Part shown: positions 54,380 through 63,682 of the stretch, piece after piece | Layout of the letters: every line of letters starts with the position of its first letter | Numbering within the stretch: position 1 is the first letter of the stretch | NCBI RefSeq assembly: GCF_964031165.1 | Contig: NZ_OZ035011.1 | Span: forward strand, 186,001 to 250,000 | Direction of reading: 5' to 3' | DNA from: Rickettsiella endosymbiont of Rhagonycha lignosa | GTDB taxonomy: Bacteria > Pseudomonadota > Gammaproteobacteria > Diplorickettsiales > Diplorickettsiaceae | Length of the DNA stretch: 64,000 nt | The notes under the pieces: generated by a model | What the model was told of the DNA's origin: nothing | What the model saw: the letters and a program-made list of their open reading frames with translations, nothing else | Database searches by the model: none | Made by a program: the position numbers and the translations under genes

Positions 54380-55789
54380 ATGAGACTCAAGCTAGTTATT
54401 TTTTCCTTGTTAGCTTTAGGAGTCAGCTGTCCTGCCTTGGCTGCAGGTATCTATGTCATCGATAGCGCTTACGAACAAGAAGTTATGCAGGCTCAAGTTA
54501 ATGAGATGGACTGGTTATTAGGTAGAAACCAACCGGGCGGTTTTGACCAACCCTGTGGTTGGAAGTGTCGAATTAATGTGAGTGGTTGGATCAATTCCGA
54601 TGCGTATATAACTAATACACCGCCTGTTTTTTTAAGGGTGACTCCGTTTGAAAATATATTATCTCTTCGAGGCTTTCCTTTTAATTTTACAAGTAATAGA
54701 GCTAGTGATCTTATATTAAATAATGCTAATTTGTTTATAGATACACGTGTTAATAATTGGATGAAAGCCAATATGTCACTGGTGTATACATCCTTAACGG
54801 GTGTTCCGGGTGCGCAAGGTGTCTATGAAATACCTAACTCATTCTTAATCTATCACCCGGTTAGTAAGACTAAGCTTGATACAGCCTATGCAACCTTACA
54901 GCACTTTAATGTTTCACCAGTTTATTTGCGTATTGGTAAAGAGTATGTCCCTTTTGGAAATTATGATCCTTATAGTTTTGTAAGCAGTGAAAATCCTACG
55001 CAATTACTAAGTGAAATCAATGCAACTACTATTCAGTTAGGTTTTACCATGCCAAGCGGGCTGTATGGTTCTATTTATACTTTCCCAGGTCAACCTAGGC
55101 TGTCAGATGGGGGTTCAACGCGTCGAATACAAAACGGTGGAGTCAATTTAGGCTATACCTATACTGATTGTATTAGTAGTTTTAATTTCGACGCCGGGTA
55201 CGTGGCGAGTATTACTGATACTAATTTTTTATCCTCTTATTATACAAATAGAAACATAGAGGTTGCAGGTATTATTTCTGGTGTACCTAATCCTAATCAA
55301 ACAAACATTGCTGGGTTACCCGATCAGAAAGCTCCTGCTTATAACCTAAACGCAGAATTTCAATGGGGTCCTTTAGATATTAATGCTCATTATATTGCTA
55401 CAACACGAAATTTTACCAAACCATTTTTTTTAGCTTTTCCAATTCCTCCCCTTACTCCGGGGCTGTTGCCTACATTTTTTAATAAACCCAAGCTTTGGGG
55501 TTTCGAGTTAGGGTTGACTTTTCCAGCTATCGCCAAACAAACCAGACTAGCGGTAGGTTACCAAGCAACCAAACATTTAGCAGGAATTTTACCTAATAGG
55601 CGAATTTACGTTGATTATCTTATGAATGTTAGTCAATGGTTTGACGTGGGCGTGGCAATATTTCAAAATAAAGATTATAGCTTAGCAGAGGGTCAATTGA
55701 TCGGCGATAATGGAGTTGCGATTTTTCCCGGTGGCTCAGGCAACAAATCCACAGTCGGTCAGATACGCGCCAGTATTAAATTTGCTTAA
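54380..55789 (+). CDS. LbtU-like outer membrane porin
   Basis: The 469-aa protein has a signal peptide (LKLVIFSLLALGVSCPALA) and a short coil (YEQEVMQAQVNEMDWLLG), followed by an amphipathic beta-strand-rich barrel with many aromatic girdle residues. It ends in GQIRASIKFA, with a terminal aromatic-x pattern typical of Bam-inserted proteins. The RIGKEYVPFGNYDPYSF block (about 193-210) recalls the LbtU/FslE-related siderophore porins of Legionella and Francisella. It starts 75 bp after the RND gene on the same strand, so coexpression is possible. LbtU is a likely rather than proven assignment. Confidence 0.65.
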   Translation: MRLKLVIFSLLALGVSCPALAAGIYVIDSAYEQEVMQAQVNEMDWLLGRNQPGGFDQPCGWKCRINVSGWINSDAYITNTPPVFLRVTPFENILSLRGFPFNFTSNRASDLILNNANLFIDTRVNNWMKANMSLVYTSLTGVPGAQGVYEIPNSFLIYHPVSKTKLDTAYATLQHFNVSPVYLRIGKEYVPFGNYDPYSFVSSENPTQLLSEINATTIQLGFTMPSGLYGSIYTFPGQPRLSDGGSTRRIQNGGVNLGYTYTDCISSFNFDAGYVASITDTNFLSSYYTNRNIEVAGIISGVPNPNQTNIAGLPDQKAPAYNLNAEFQWGPLDINAHYIATTRNFTKPFFLAFPIPPLTPGLLPTFFNKPKLWGFELGLTFPAIAKQTRLAVGYQATKHLAGILPNRRIYVDYLMNVSQWFDVGVAIFQNKDYSLAEGQLIGDNGVAIFPGGSGNKSTVGQIRASIKFA

Positions 55790-55841
55790 CAGCTGAGCCA
55801 AAAAAATTTTTAAGTTGAAATCTTAAAGCGCGTTTAAAAAA

Positions 55842-56390
55842 TTATGCTGTTGAGGTTTGAGGATTAAGGTACATTGAGAAGGCTCTACGGCGGTTCCAAT
55901 TTTTTAAATAAATAGTCGCTAATGTCCTATCATTGATGATTAATAAATTTTCTGCATTTCTATTTTGCGCTGCTTGAGTAAAATTAAATGAACCTGTAAT
56001 AACTTCTTTCTCATCAATGATCATAATTTTATTATGTGCAATGGCGGGTTTGTAATCTATCCAACAGGGAATATGTTGGTTAACTAAAAAACGAGAAGCA
56101 CTATATCTTTGCTTTTTTTGACTTTTATCCAATATTACATTGACCTTGACTCCGCGTTTTTTTGCTGCAACCAAATGAGCGGCAATGGGTGCAGAAGTAA
56201 AACTGTAGGCTTGGACAAAAATTGATTGTTTAGCAGCATCGATTACATCTGTTATTTCAGCCGTGCAATTTTGGCCAGGCGTAAAACAAACTTGGATTTT
56301 GGGGCAAGTATTGGAGTTGCTAATTGCTAAACTGGTGGAAATATAGCAAACGCTGAATAAGAATAAACCATAGATTATTTTTTTTAACAT
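55842..56390 (-). CDS. secreted phospholipase D-family nuclease, single HKD motif
   Basis: The 182-aa protein has a signal peptide (IIYGLFLFSVCYISTSLA) and one HxKxxxxD motif, HNKIMIIDEKEVITGSFNFT, near residues 120-139. This is the layout of Nuc/pKM101-type endonucleases, which act as dimers with one HKD per chain. FVQAYSFTSAPIAAHLV near 52-68 is the N-terminal family block. It probably cuts DNA or phospholipid in the periplasm or outside the cell. Two cysteines flank the N-terminal region and could form a disulfide. Confidence 0.88.
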   Translation of the reverse strand: MLKKIIYGLFLFSVCYISTSLAISNSNTCPKIQVCFTPGQNCTAEITDVIDAAKQSIFVQAYSFTSAPIAAHLVAAKKRGVKVNVILDKSQKKQRYSASRFLVNQHIPCWIDYKPAIAHNKIMIIDEKEVITGSFNFTQAAQNRNAENLLIINDRTLATIYLKNWNRRRAFSMYLNPQTSTA

Positions 56391-56455
56391 AAATATTCTT
56401 TTTAAGTATTAATAGTGTTGTTTATAGTCTATTTGATTTTCAGTTAATTAAAAGA

Positions 56456-57073
56456 TTAAGTTAACAAGGTTTTTAAAAGAGGTGCGAGTTCTTTTTTTTG
56501 TATACTACAGCGTAAACGTCTTACGCGTAAGATAGCATTCAAATCGGCGAGAGCATTCGAAAAGTTTTCGTTCACAATTAAATAATCATATTCATCATAA
56601 TGAGTTAATTCAGCCTTTGCATCAGCCATGCGTTTTTTTATGACGTCTTTTTTATCTTGTGCTCTAAGATGCAATCTTTTTTCTAATACCTCCCAGGAAG
56701 GAGGAATGATAAATATTCCAATGGATTCAGGCATCTTTTCTCTAATTTGCTGCGCCCCTTGCCAATCAATTTCTAAGATAATATCGATCCCGGCTTTAAT
56801 TTTTTTTGTTACCCAATCGAGCGATGTGCCATAATAATGACCGAAAACGATAGCATGTTCTAACAAAGATTTTTTTTGAATAAGTTGTTTAAATTCTGGT
56901 TGATCAATGAAGTGGTAATCTACTCCTTCTTTTTCACCCGGGCGCGGGGGGCGTGTAGTATAGGAAATCGAAACTTCTAAGTTAGAGACAGATTCTAACA
57001 GTGCATTAACAAGACTGGTTTTTCCACCGCCTGAAGGTGCTGATATAATATAAAGTGTTCCTGGTATATTCAT
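56456..57073 (-). CDS. gmk: guanylate kinase
   Basis: The 205-aa enzyme phosphorylates GMP to GDP. The P-loop is SAPSGGGKTSLVNALL at residues 10-25. The GMP-binding SYTTRPPRPGEKEGVDYHF lies at about 37-55, and ILEIDWQGAQQIR near 95-107. Length matches E. coli Gmk (207). It starts 3 bp after the yicC stop on the same strand, the usual gammaproteobacterial order. Confidence 0.97.
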   Translation of the reverse strand: MNIPGTLYIISAPSGGGKTSLVNALLESVSNLEVSISYTTRPPRPGEKEGVDYHFIDQPEFKQLIQKKSLLEHAIVFGHYYGTSLDWVTKKIKAGIDIILEIDWQGAQQIREKMPESIGIFIIPPSWEVLEKRLHLRAQDKKDVIKKRMADAKAELTHYDEYDYLIVNENFSNALADLNAILRVRRLRCSIQKKELAPLLKTLLT

Positions 57074-57076
57074 AAT

Positions 57077-57943
57077 TTACTCGATATTTTGCACTTGTTC
57101 GCGCATTTCCTCTATCAAAACCTTGATGTTAACCACGGATAAGGTCAGTTCAGCATTTAGTGATTTAGACGCTAAGGTGTTTGCCTCACGATTCAATTCT
57201 TGTAATAAAAAATCAAGTTGTTTACCTTGGGCTTGGGTTTTCGCTAATAAATTCTTAAATTCATGCAGGTGGATCTGTAGACGATCCAGTTCTTCTGCGA
57301 CATCTGTCTTCTGAGCAAATAATAACATTTCCTGTTCTAAACGGTTAGGGTCTAAACTGGTTTTAATTTCATGTAATCGAGTCAGCAGCTTTTTACGTTG
57401 TAAATTCAAAATATGCGGTAATTGAGCTTGAATGTGTTGAGTAAGATTTGCGAGCTTAATCAAACGTTGATTTAATAACTCAAAAATAGCATTACCTTCA
57501 ATGCTACGGACTTTACAAAAATCGTCTAAGGTTTCAGAAAATAAGCTCATTAATTCGGGCTGTATTACTTCAGTATTTAATTCAGGGAATTTAAGTAATT
57601 GTGGCCAACGCAATAATTCTCCAGGATTTAAAGACGTGTTGGTATGGGCAAGATACGCAATTTTTTTATAGGCACCGATAAGAGACTGGGTTAATTCTTC
57701 ATCGATCTCAATCGGCATCGCTTTATTGATATAGGGTTTATACCGTAACTTTGCTTCGACTCTGCCGCGTTGTAAGCGTGCTTGCATTTGTTTTCGGATT
57801 AAGGGTTCTAGATGACTAAAGGTATCAGGTAGAGAGAGAACGATTTCTAAATAACGATGATTGACGCTACGAACTTCCCAAGCAGCTTGACCCCATTCGG
57901 CTTGTTTTTCTTTTCTGGCAAAAGCCGTCATGCTATTGGTCAT
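57077..57943 (-). CDS. yicC: YicC/YloC-family endoribonuclease
   Basis: I place the start at 57943 because MTNSMTAFARKE matches the family start and gives 288 aa, like E. coli (287); the longer frame to 58054 would overlap rph on the other strand. The N-terminal block is WEVRSVNHRYLEIVLSLPD (about 19-37) and RGRVEAKLRY near 60. The C-terminal block is LDFLLQELNREANTLASKS (about 240-258), holding conserved acidic residues. The family cleaves RNA and is metal-dependent. Divergent from rph, with 97 bp between the starts. Confidence 0.93.
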   Translation of the reverse strand: MTNSMTAFARKEKQAEWGQAAWEVRSVNHRYLEIVLSLPDTFSHLEPLIRKQMQARLQRGRVEAKLRYKPYINKAMPIEIDEELTQSLIGAYKKIAYLAHTNTSLNPGELLRWPQLLKFPELNTEVIQPELMSLFSETLDDFCKVRSIEGNAIFELLNQRLIKLANLTQHIQAQLPHILNLQRKKLLTRLHEIKTSLDPNRLEQEMLLFAQKTDVAEELDRLQIHLHEFKNLLAKTQAQGKQLDFLLQELNREANTLASKSLNAELTLSVVNIKVLIEEMREQVQNIE

Positions 57944-58039
57944 GGTATTTTTCAGGTTAAAAAGTATAATGCCTATTTTTACCGATTCTATTTTAATCAC
58001 TCTGCAAATAAAATCTAGTTTTATAAAAGGAAAGTAATC

Positions 58040-58759
58040 ATGCGTGCGACACAACGTGCTTTTGACGAGCTTCGAGTCATCAAGCTAACGCGTTCCTATA
58101 CACACTATGCTGAAGGTTCGGTGTTGGTAGCATTTGGTAATACTAAAGTAATTTGTACAGCCAGTGTGGTACCCGGCGTACCAAAATTTTTAAAAGGTTC
58201 AGACCAAGGTTGGATTACGGCAGAATATGGGATGTTACCTCGTGCAACACATACTCGTTCTGAACGAGAGGCAAGTAGAGGGAAGCAAACCGGTCGAAGT
58301 TTAGAAATTCAGCGTCTAATTGGTCGCGTTTTACGTGTAAGTGTTGATATGAAAAAATTAGGTGAAAATACTATCTTTTTAGATTGTGATGTGATTCAAG
58401 CCGATGGGGGAACTCGAACCGCCGCTATTACCGGTGCGAGTGTCGCATTGAGAGATGCTTTAAACGTAATGAAACAAAAAGGTGAATTGACACACGATCC
58501 ACTACGGTTTCTTGTTGCTGCAGTATCAGTAGGAATCTACCGCGGACAAGTGATCTTAGATCTTGATTATGCAGAAGATTCCCAAGCTGAAACGGATATG
58601 AATGTCATAATGACAGAGCAGGGCGGCATATTGGAAGTACAAGCCACAGCTGAAAAAAATGCGTTTTCTAAACTACAACTGGATCAAATGTTAGCTGTAG
58701 CTGAAAAAGGAATAAATCAACTGTTCAAAAAACAAACAGAAGTTTTAGCAATTAAATGA
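58040..58759 (+). CDS. rph: ribonuclease PH
   Basis: The 239-aa protein matches the family length (238). It has the start RPSxRxxDELR-like block ([20 protein letters not shown], in part), the arginine-rich loop [20 protein letters not shown] near 72-92, and the phosphorolytic site [20 protein letters not shown] near 114-133. It trims the 3' end of tRNA precursors using phosphate. AAAGGAAAG precedes the ATG. It has the usual divergent linkage to yicC-gmk. Confidence 0.97.
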   Translation: MRATQRAFDELRVIKLTRSYTHYAEGSVLVAFGNTKVICTASVVPGVPKFLKGSDQGWITAEYGMLPRATHTRSEREASRGKQTGRSLEIQRLIGRVLRVSVDMKKLGENTIFLDCDVIQADGGTRTAAITGASVALRDALNVMKQKGELTHDPLRFLVAAVSVGIYRGQVILDLDYAEDSQAETDMNVIMTEQGGILEVQATAEKNAFSKLQLDQMLAVAEKGINQLFKKQTEVLAIK

Positions 58760-58827
58760 AAACTAAAAAAAATTATTTAAAATCAATTCAAAAATTAGTT
58801 TTTTGTAACTATTAAACTAGTACTTAA

Positions 58828-59118
58828 GTTTTTCTTAATAATTACGCATTACACTTTAAATTATTATATTTAAAGCGTGATACTACGCTCAAATTTTGTG
58901 TTCTTGAAAAATACCGCTTACCAGCTTTAACAAAACACGCAGAATATTTAAAAGTTAAAAAAGAAGAAGAACAAAAAATATTATCTGAAGTAGGCGATGA
59001 GAATATTAAAAAATTAAGATTTAATGGTTATTCTAAAATTTTTTTAGCAGGACCCAATGCAAATTTGAATTTAAGTTTGCAAGTAAGAATCGAAAAAAAA
59101 CCTACGTTTAATAAATAA
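58828..59118 (+). pseudogene. remnant open frame without start, unknown
   Basis: A 96-codon frame runs from a stop at 58825 to TAA at 59118. Its second half looks protein-like (HAEYLKVKKEEEQKILSEVG, then GYSKIFLAGPNANLNLSLQV), but no ATG, GTG or TTG with a ribosome binding site opens it. I read it as the 3' end of a lost gene. The rest of the gap to 59276 shows nothing. Confidence 0.3.
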
Positions 59119-59276
59119 GCAGTTTGTACAAAATTACATCAGATTCAATAACGTCACCTATACCTTTTAAATATTGCCATAATAAAAGATATTTAAAGAA
59201 TAAATTTTTGAATAATTGCTAAACTATTACTATCGATTTAGGACTAAATTTATCTATTTGCAAAAGGATTTAACAA

Positions 59277-60842
59277 TTGTTAAAGCGTGATATCTCCACG
59301 ACTAATATCTTAATTGCTGCGGCGGGTGGCATGATAGGTTCTGCTTGGCTATTTACGCCTTTTACTGGCGCGCAGATGGCTGGGCCGAATGCGCTCATTA
59401 GTTGGATGATAGCAGCAGTTTTTATGTTATTCATAGCCCTACCGTTATGCGAATTGGGGACTATGCTGCCGATTTCCGGAGGCTTGTCTAATTATCCGAC
59501 CTATACGCATGGCAGAGAAGTAGGGTTTTTATTTTCTTGGGTCACATGGTTGGCGTATGTGGTGATGACGCCGATAGAAATCCAGGCCATTTTGCAATAT
59601 AGCAGTCATTTCTTTCCTTGTTTGTTGATCAAAGAAGCTAGTTATTTTAAGTTGTCGCACACGGGATATCTTGTAGCGGTCGTGATCATGTTTTTTATTG
59701 TGCTGCTGAACAGCTACGGCATTAAATTCTTAGCAGAATGTAATAAATATGCCAGCATTGTGAAATTCCTTTTACCGTCAATTGCTATTGCTGCTTTAAT
59801 ACATGTTTCTCCTACTTTGCAAAATATCAGCTTTGATTTAACTAATAAAGCGAGCTGGATAGATATATTCTCAGCTTTATCTGCGGGTGGTATAGCTTTT
59901 GCATTTACCGGTTTTCAAAATGGGTTGATGCTAGCAGGGGAAGTTAAGAATCCGCAAAAAAGTATTCCTATTGCCATTTTAGGTGCTGTGTTAGTTGGGT
60001 TTATTCTCTATTTTATGTTGCAGTTAAGTTTTTTAATGGCAGTTCCGCAAACTTATCTACAGCAAGGCTGGCAGCATCTTAGTTTTCCCGGTGATAGTGG
60101 TCCATTAGTTGGTTTATGCTTGTTGTTAGGTCTTAGTGTAGTGGCGGTATTATTGCTATTTGATGCGGCATTTTCTCCTATAGGCACGACATTAGTTTAC
60201 ACTGCTGCTACCTCGCGAATTTTATATGGTATGGCATTAAATAAACATTTACCGCCATTTTTTTTAAAACTTAATCGCTATCAAATCCCGTATGTTACGC
60301 TTTATGCAAATTTTTTCGTTGGAATTTGTGCTTTTTTGCCGTTTCCCGGTTGGCAAAAAATGGTGGCTTTTTTATCCTCGGCAAGCATACTTTCGTATGG
60401 GATAGGACCTATTTGCTTGTTAGCATTACGTAAAATGCAACCTGAGCAACATCGTCCATTTAGATTATCCGCAAGTTTAATTATTTGTCATATTGCATTC
60501 TATGTAGCAAATTTAATGCTTTATTGGTGCGGATTTTCGGTGATATGGAAACTTTATATTGCTATTTTAGTGGGGTTTATTATCTATCTTTGTTATCAAA
60601 AGCGCCGTTTTTGGAACAAAAATTTTAGTTTAGTTTGGTTTTTTTCTTATCTATCTATTTTATTATTATTTTCTTATTTAGGTCCCTTTGGTGGGATAGG
60701 TCGGTTAAAATTTCCATTGGGCATGTTAGTAATACTTCCTTTTAGTATATTGATGCTTTATTTATCTCAATACTGCTTAGTTAGAGATCAAGCTGAGGAA
60801 GAATCATTTACATTGATGAATAAACAATTACAAGATTTATGA
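59277..60842 (+). CDS. APC-family amino acid permease
   Basis: The 521-aa protein has twelve to thirteen hydrophobic segments. Segment 1 contains LIAAAGGMIGSAWLFTPFTG, the unwound GGMIGSAW substrate-binding turn of APC transporters. AFTGFQNGLMLAGEVKNPQKS near residue 215-235 is the segment-6 block plus the conserved loop. It starts at a TTG 7 bp after AAGGATT; no better start is present. Amino acid/polyamine uptake or exchange at the inner membrane is expected; the nearest types are aspartate/glutamate transporters such as YveA-like proteins. Substrate not determined. Confidence 0.88.
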   Translation: MLKRDISTTNILIAAAGGMIGSAWLFTPFTGAQMAGPNALISWMIAAVFMLFIALPLCELGTMLPISGGLSNYPTYTHGREVGFLFSWVTWLAYVVMTPIEIQAILQYSSHFFPCLLIKEASYFKLSHTGYLVAVVIMFFIVLLNSYGIKFLAECNKYASIVKFLLPSIAIAALIHVSPTLQNISFDLTNKASWIDIFSALSAGGIAFAFTGFQNGLMLAGEVKNPQKSIPIAILGAVLVGFILYFMLQLSFLMAVPQTYLQQGWQHLSFPGDSGPLVGLCLLLGLSVVAVLLLFDAAFSPIGTTLVYTAATSRILYGMALNKHLPPFFLKLNRYQIPYVTLYANFFVGICAFLPFPGWQKMVAFLSSASILSYGIGPICLLALRKMQPEQHRPFRLSASLIICHIAFYVANLMLYWCGFSVIWKLYIAILVGFIIYLCYQKRRFWNKNFSLVWFFSYLSILLLFSYLGPFGGIGRLKFPLGMLVILPFSILMLYLSQYCLVRDQAEEESFTLMNKQLQDL

Positions 60843-60890
60843 ATTCAAAAAATAGTGTGAATGGATTCTAAACTAATAAATGTGTTTTAT

Positions 60891-60921
60891 CTTGTATAAA
60901 AAACTTGTTTTTTTATACAAG
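60891..60921. terminator. bidirectional intrinsic terminator after the permease gene
   Basis: A 13-bp stem CTTGTATAAAAAA / TTTTTTTATACAAG with a 4-nt loop lies 49 bp past the permease stop. Both strands carry A/T-runs. The remaining 308 bp to 61229 are AT-rich and hold no gene that I can see; they presumably contain the promoter of the gene at 61230. Confidence 0.65.
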
Positions 60922-61229
60922 AATGTCATAATTATTTTCGTTCGCGCCAATTTGACATTCAGCTTGCAGGCGCATAATTAAATTCAGCTAAAGCGACGCC
61001 TTCTATGAAAAATTTTCTTTTCTATATACAAAATTATTCTAAGTTACATTTATTATCTTTTATTTTTTTTCCAATGCCGTAAGGCATATCTACCTTCGAT
61101 CTTCGATTAATTATTTAAATCATAGTTAATACTACGTTTTAAAAAAATGGCGCATGTCAATTTTAGACAGCTATTAAAATCAATCATATAAAAAATTTTT
61201 AAATAAAAAATATTTTATGGAGATATTCT

Positions 61230-62582
61230 ATGCCTAATAATTTAGAAAATTACGAGCGCTCTACCGAAAATTCTAATGTAAATATATCACAAAATTTATT
61301 TCCAGATCCTTTGGTGGGTGATACTCAATGTCAAATTCATACTATCGTGTTATACGATATTTACAAAAAGGAAAAGGAAAAGGAAAGGCAAAAGCAAAAG
61401 CAAAAACAAAACCAAAAGCAAAAGAAAAAGCAAAAGAAAAAAAGAAAAAGAAAACAAAAGCAAAAACAAAAAGAAATAGAAAAACGAAAAGAAATAGAAA
61501 ATAAAAATTATAAAAATGACTGTATGTTTTTGACATCGGCAAAATCTCCAGAAATAGATCAAAATGGAAAAATCTCTTCCGAAAAACTTTGCATTAAAAA
61601 AGCTCTAGAAGAAATAATAAAAAAATTAAAAAAACCTAATAATGGAAAAATTAGTAATAGAGGCATACGAAGCTCATTTGCTATAGCTAAACAGAATATC
61701 TCTGAGAAAGATATTAAATTTTTAAAAGATAAAAATGAAAATTTAACTAAAAATCATTTAATTAAATTTTTTCTTAAAAAAGAAAATTCAATTTATATTA
61801 AGAGTGATAGGAGGCGTTTATATGCTATACCATGTTATTTAAGTTTTCTTTTTTTTGTAAATTATATTTTAAAAAATAATGTATTGCTGATTATTCATTT
61901 AACGCGATTTTCAACAAAAATTAATAAAGCTACAGACGAACTTAAAGTTTCTGTCAAGCCTAATGATTGTGCGAATACTAGCAATAACTATGAAGAATTT
62001 ACGTTATTTTACCGTTATCAACCACCTGATCTTTCAGAAGAAGCAAACCAGCCAGAAAAAAAACTACACTTTTTAGGTCTTTTAGAAGAAACACCCGAGC
62101 TCAAAAATGAAATGGCTATCGTGATCGCAATTCATAGTTATTTAATTAAGAAGTTGCCAGAAATTACCAGTAGTTGCTTTTACGAATCTGATTCAGATAA
62201 ATTTATAGAACAGTTTAAAAAACTTGATATCTGTACATTGTTAGGCGTGATTGGCGCTGCACATCGACAAATTCCTAGATCGGCGGAGGGACCAGGGGTG
62301 GAGGAATGTTCAAAAATTTTTAATCAAGAAAAAATATTTGAAATATCAGATAGCAAATTCAACAATGCTGAATATGATAACGATGCGTATTTTAAAAAAA
62401 CAGGAGGCTTTGAAGGAACCAAGGAATCATACAATACAAACTTAACAGTAGCCTATAAATATGGAATTTTTAGATTTGATCCCGAAAAGCAGAATGAAGA
62501 AATTAAAATTAAAAAAGAAACGTGTTTACATGCTAAACATATATATTTAGCGACCGGTAATACAATAAATTCATCTTATTAA
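61230..62582 (+). CDS. hypothetical protein with Lys/Gln repeat tract, candidate effector
   Basis: The 450-aa protein has a low-complexity tract at residues 46-92 made almost only of Lys, Gln, Glu and Arg (for example KQKKKQKKKRKRKQ). At the DNA level the tract is built of imperfect AAAAGN-type hexamers (61365-61510). It could act as a nuclear localisation-like or nucleic-acid-binding basic region and as a long helix. The rest is unrecognised: LYAIPCYLSFLFFVNYILK near 190-208 is hydrophobic, and the region 345-375 has HRQIPRSAEGPGVEECSK. ATGGAGAT precedes the ATG. Function unknown. Confidence 0.6.
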   Translation: MPNNLENYERSTENSNVNISQNLFPDPLVGDTQCQIHTIVLYDIYKKEKEKERQKQKQKQNQKQKKKQKKKRKRKQKQKQKEIEKRKEIENKNYKNDCMFLTSAKSPEIDQNGKISSEKLCIKKALEEIIKKLKKPNNGKISNRGIRSSFAIAKQNISEKDIKFLKDKNENLTKNHLIKFFLKKENSIYIKSDRRRLYAIPCYLSFLFFVNYILKNNVLLIIHLTRFSTKINKATDELKVSVKPNDCANTSNNYEEFTLFYRYQPPDLSEEANQPEKKLHFLGLLEETPELKNEMAIVIAIHSYLIKKLPEITSSCFYESDSDKFIEQFKKLDICTLLGVIGAAHRQIPRSAEGPGVEECSKIFNQEKIFEISDSKFNNAEYDNDAYFKKTGGFEGTKESYNTNLTVAYKYGIFRFDPEKQNEEIKIKKETCLHAKHIYLATGNTINSSY

Positions 62583-62635
62583 CTCCTTATTGTATTCATT
62601 AATTAATTTCAAACTCGAATTTTTTAGGAATCATT

Positions 62636-63682
62636 ATGTTTAAATTAGAATTAAAACAGCTTAAGCCATTAAGTTTTGGAGCAAGTATATTAGGCTCCGG
62701 CGGTGGTGGAAATCCAGAAATTCTATTAAATCTTGTTGAGTATTATTTTAATAAATACAATACAGTTGATATCATTTCCACTTATGAGTTAGATAATAGC
62801 GATTTAATTGTACCTCTAGGGTTGCTGGGTGCACCCCTTGTCTTTTTGGAGAAAATACCAAACTTAATTCCGTTTGAGGAAATTTATAAGCAAATCAAGC
62901 AAGACTTTCCAGGCCGTCGAATTGTATTGATGCCTGCTGAAATAGGAGGGAGTAATGCTTTATCCCCCTTGTTATTGGCTGCAAAGTACAATTTACCTGT
63001 TTTGGATGGTGACTTCATGGGTCGAGCTTTTCCAAAAACCAATATGACTAAACCGGCTGTTTTACATAAAACCAATTTTTTATCTACTTACATTGCCGAT
63101 TGTGTCGGAAATTTCGTTAGGCTTAAAATCAAGCAAAATACACAGCTTTTAGAAAGATTATTGCGTGATATAGCAATAAATTTTGGTTCTGCGGCAGTCG
63201 TGGCTATTTATTTATTTTTTGCGGAACAGGCAAATGAATATATTATTCAAGGGAGTATAACGCGAGCGCTTAAAATCGGTCTAAAGGTCTCTGAATTTGC
63301 AACGGATTCTGAAAAAGCATTAACGTTGATGGGTGGAAAAATTATTGCAATCGGGACAATCGATCACGTTATTCACACGATAAAAGAGGGTTTTCTCACT
63401 GGTTATGTAACTATTAAAACCCAGCATACTTCGCTTATTATTTACTATCAGAATGAATTTTTGTTGGCCATGCAAAATAAAAATGTTTTAGCATCAAGTC
63501 CCGAAATTATTACTCTCGTTGATGAACAAACCGGCTGTGTTGTTACTACTGACATATTGCGTTTTGGAATTAAAGTGAAAGTTATTGTATTTGAGCCTCC
63601 ACCATTTTGGCAGCATTCAAATCATAAAAAATTTGTTAATTATAAAATTTTTAATTTGGAGCTGCAAAATGAAAGCAATTAA
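62636..63682 (+). CDS. DUF917-family protein, hydantoinase-associated
   Basis: The 348-aa protein has the DUF917 features: FGASILGSGGGGNPEILLN (about residues 14-32), a LGAPLVFLEK strand near 65, PAEIGGSNALSPLLLAA near 100-116, and DGDFMGRAFPKTNMTKPAV near 123-141. The family is found with hydantoinase A/N-methylhydantoinase/oxoprolinase subunits, and the next gene, overlapping by 14 bp, is exactly that. Together they probably act on a cyclic imide or oxo-amino acid. TTTTAGGAATC supplies the ribosome binding site. Confidence 0.88.
   Translation: MFKLELKQLKPLSFGASILGSGGGGNPEILLNLVEYYFNKYNTVDIISTYELDNSDLIVPLGLLGAPLVFLEKIPNLIPFEEIYKQIKQDFPGRRIVLMPAEIGGSNALSPLLLAAKYNLPVLDGDFMGRAFPKTNMTKPAVLHKTNFLSTYIADCVGNFVRLKIKQNTQLLERLLRDIAINFGSAAVVAIYLFFAEQANEYIIQGSITRALKIGLKVSEFATDSEKALTLMGGKIIAIGTIDHVIHTIKEGFLTGYVTIKTQHTSLIIYYQNEFLLAMQNKNVLASSPEIITLVDEQTGCVVTTDILRFGIKVKVIVFEPPPFWQHSNHKKFVNYKIFNLELQNESN

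Noticed and set aside
59277..59320. Shared TTAAAGCGTGATA string at 58870 and 59279 as a duplication
   Set aside because: The match is about a dozen bases and does not extend, so chance is a sufficient explanation.
61365..61510. Possible CRISPR or minisatellite array
   Set aside because: The units are short imperfect hexamers within a coding frame, with no spacers and no cas genes anywhere in the window.
61342..61562. Phe-rich frames on the minus strand over the repeat tract
   Set aside because: They are the reverse reading of the Lys/Gln tract, have no ribosome binding site and no conserved pattern.
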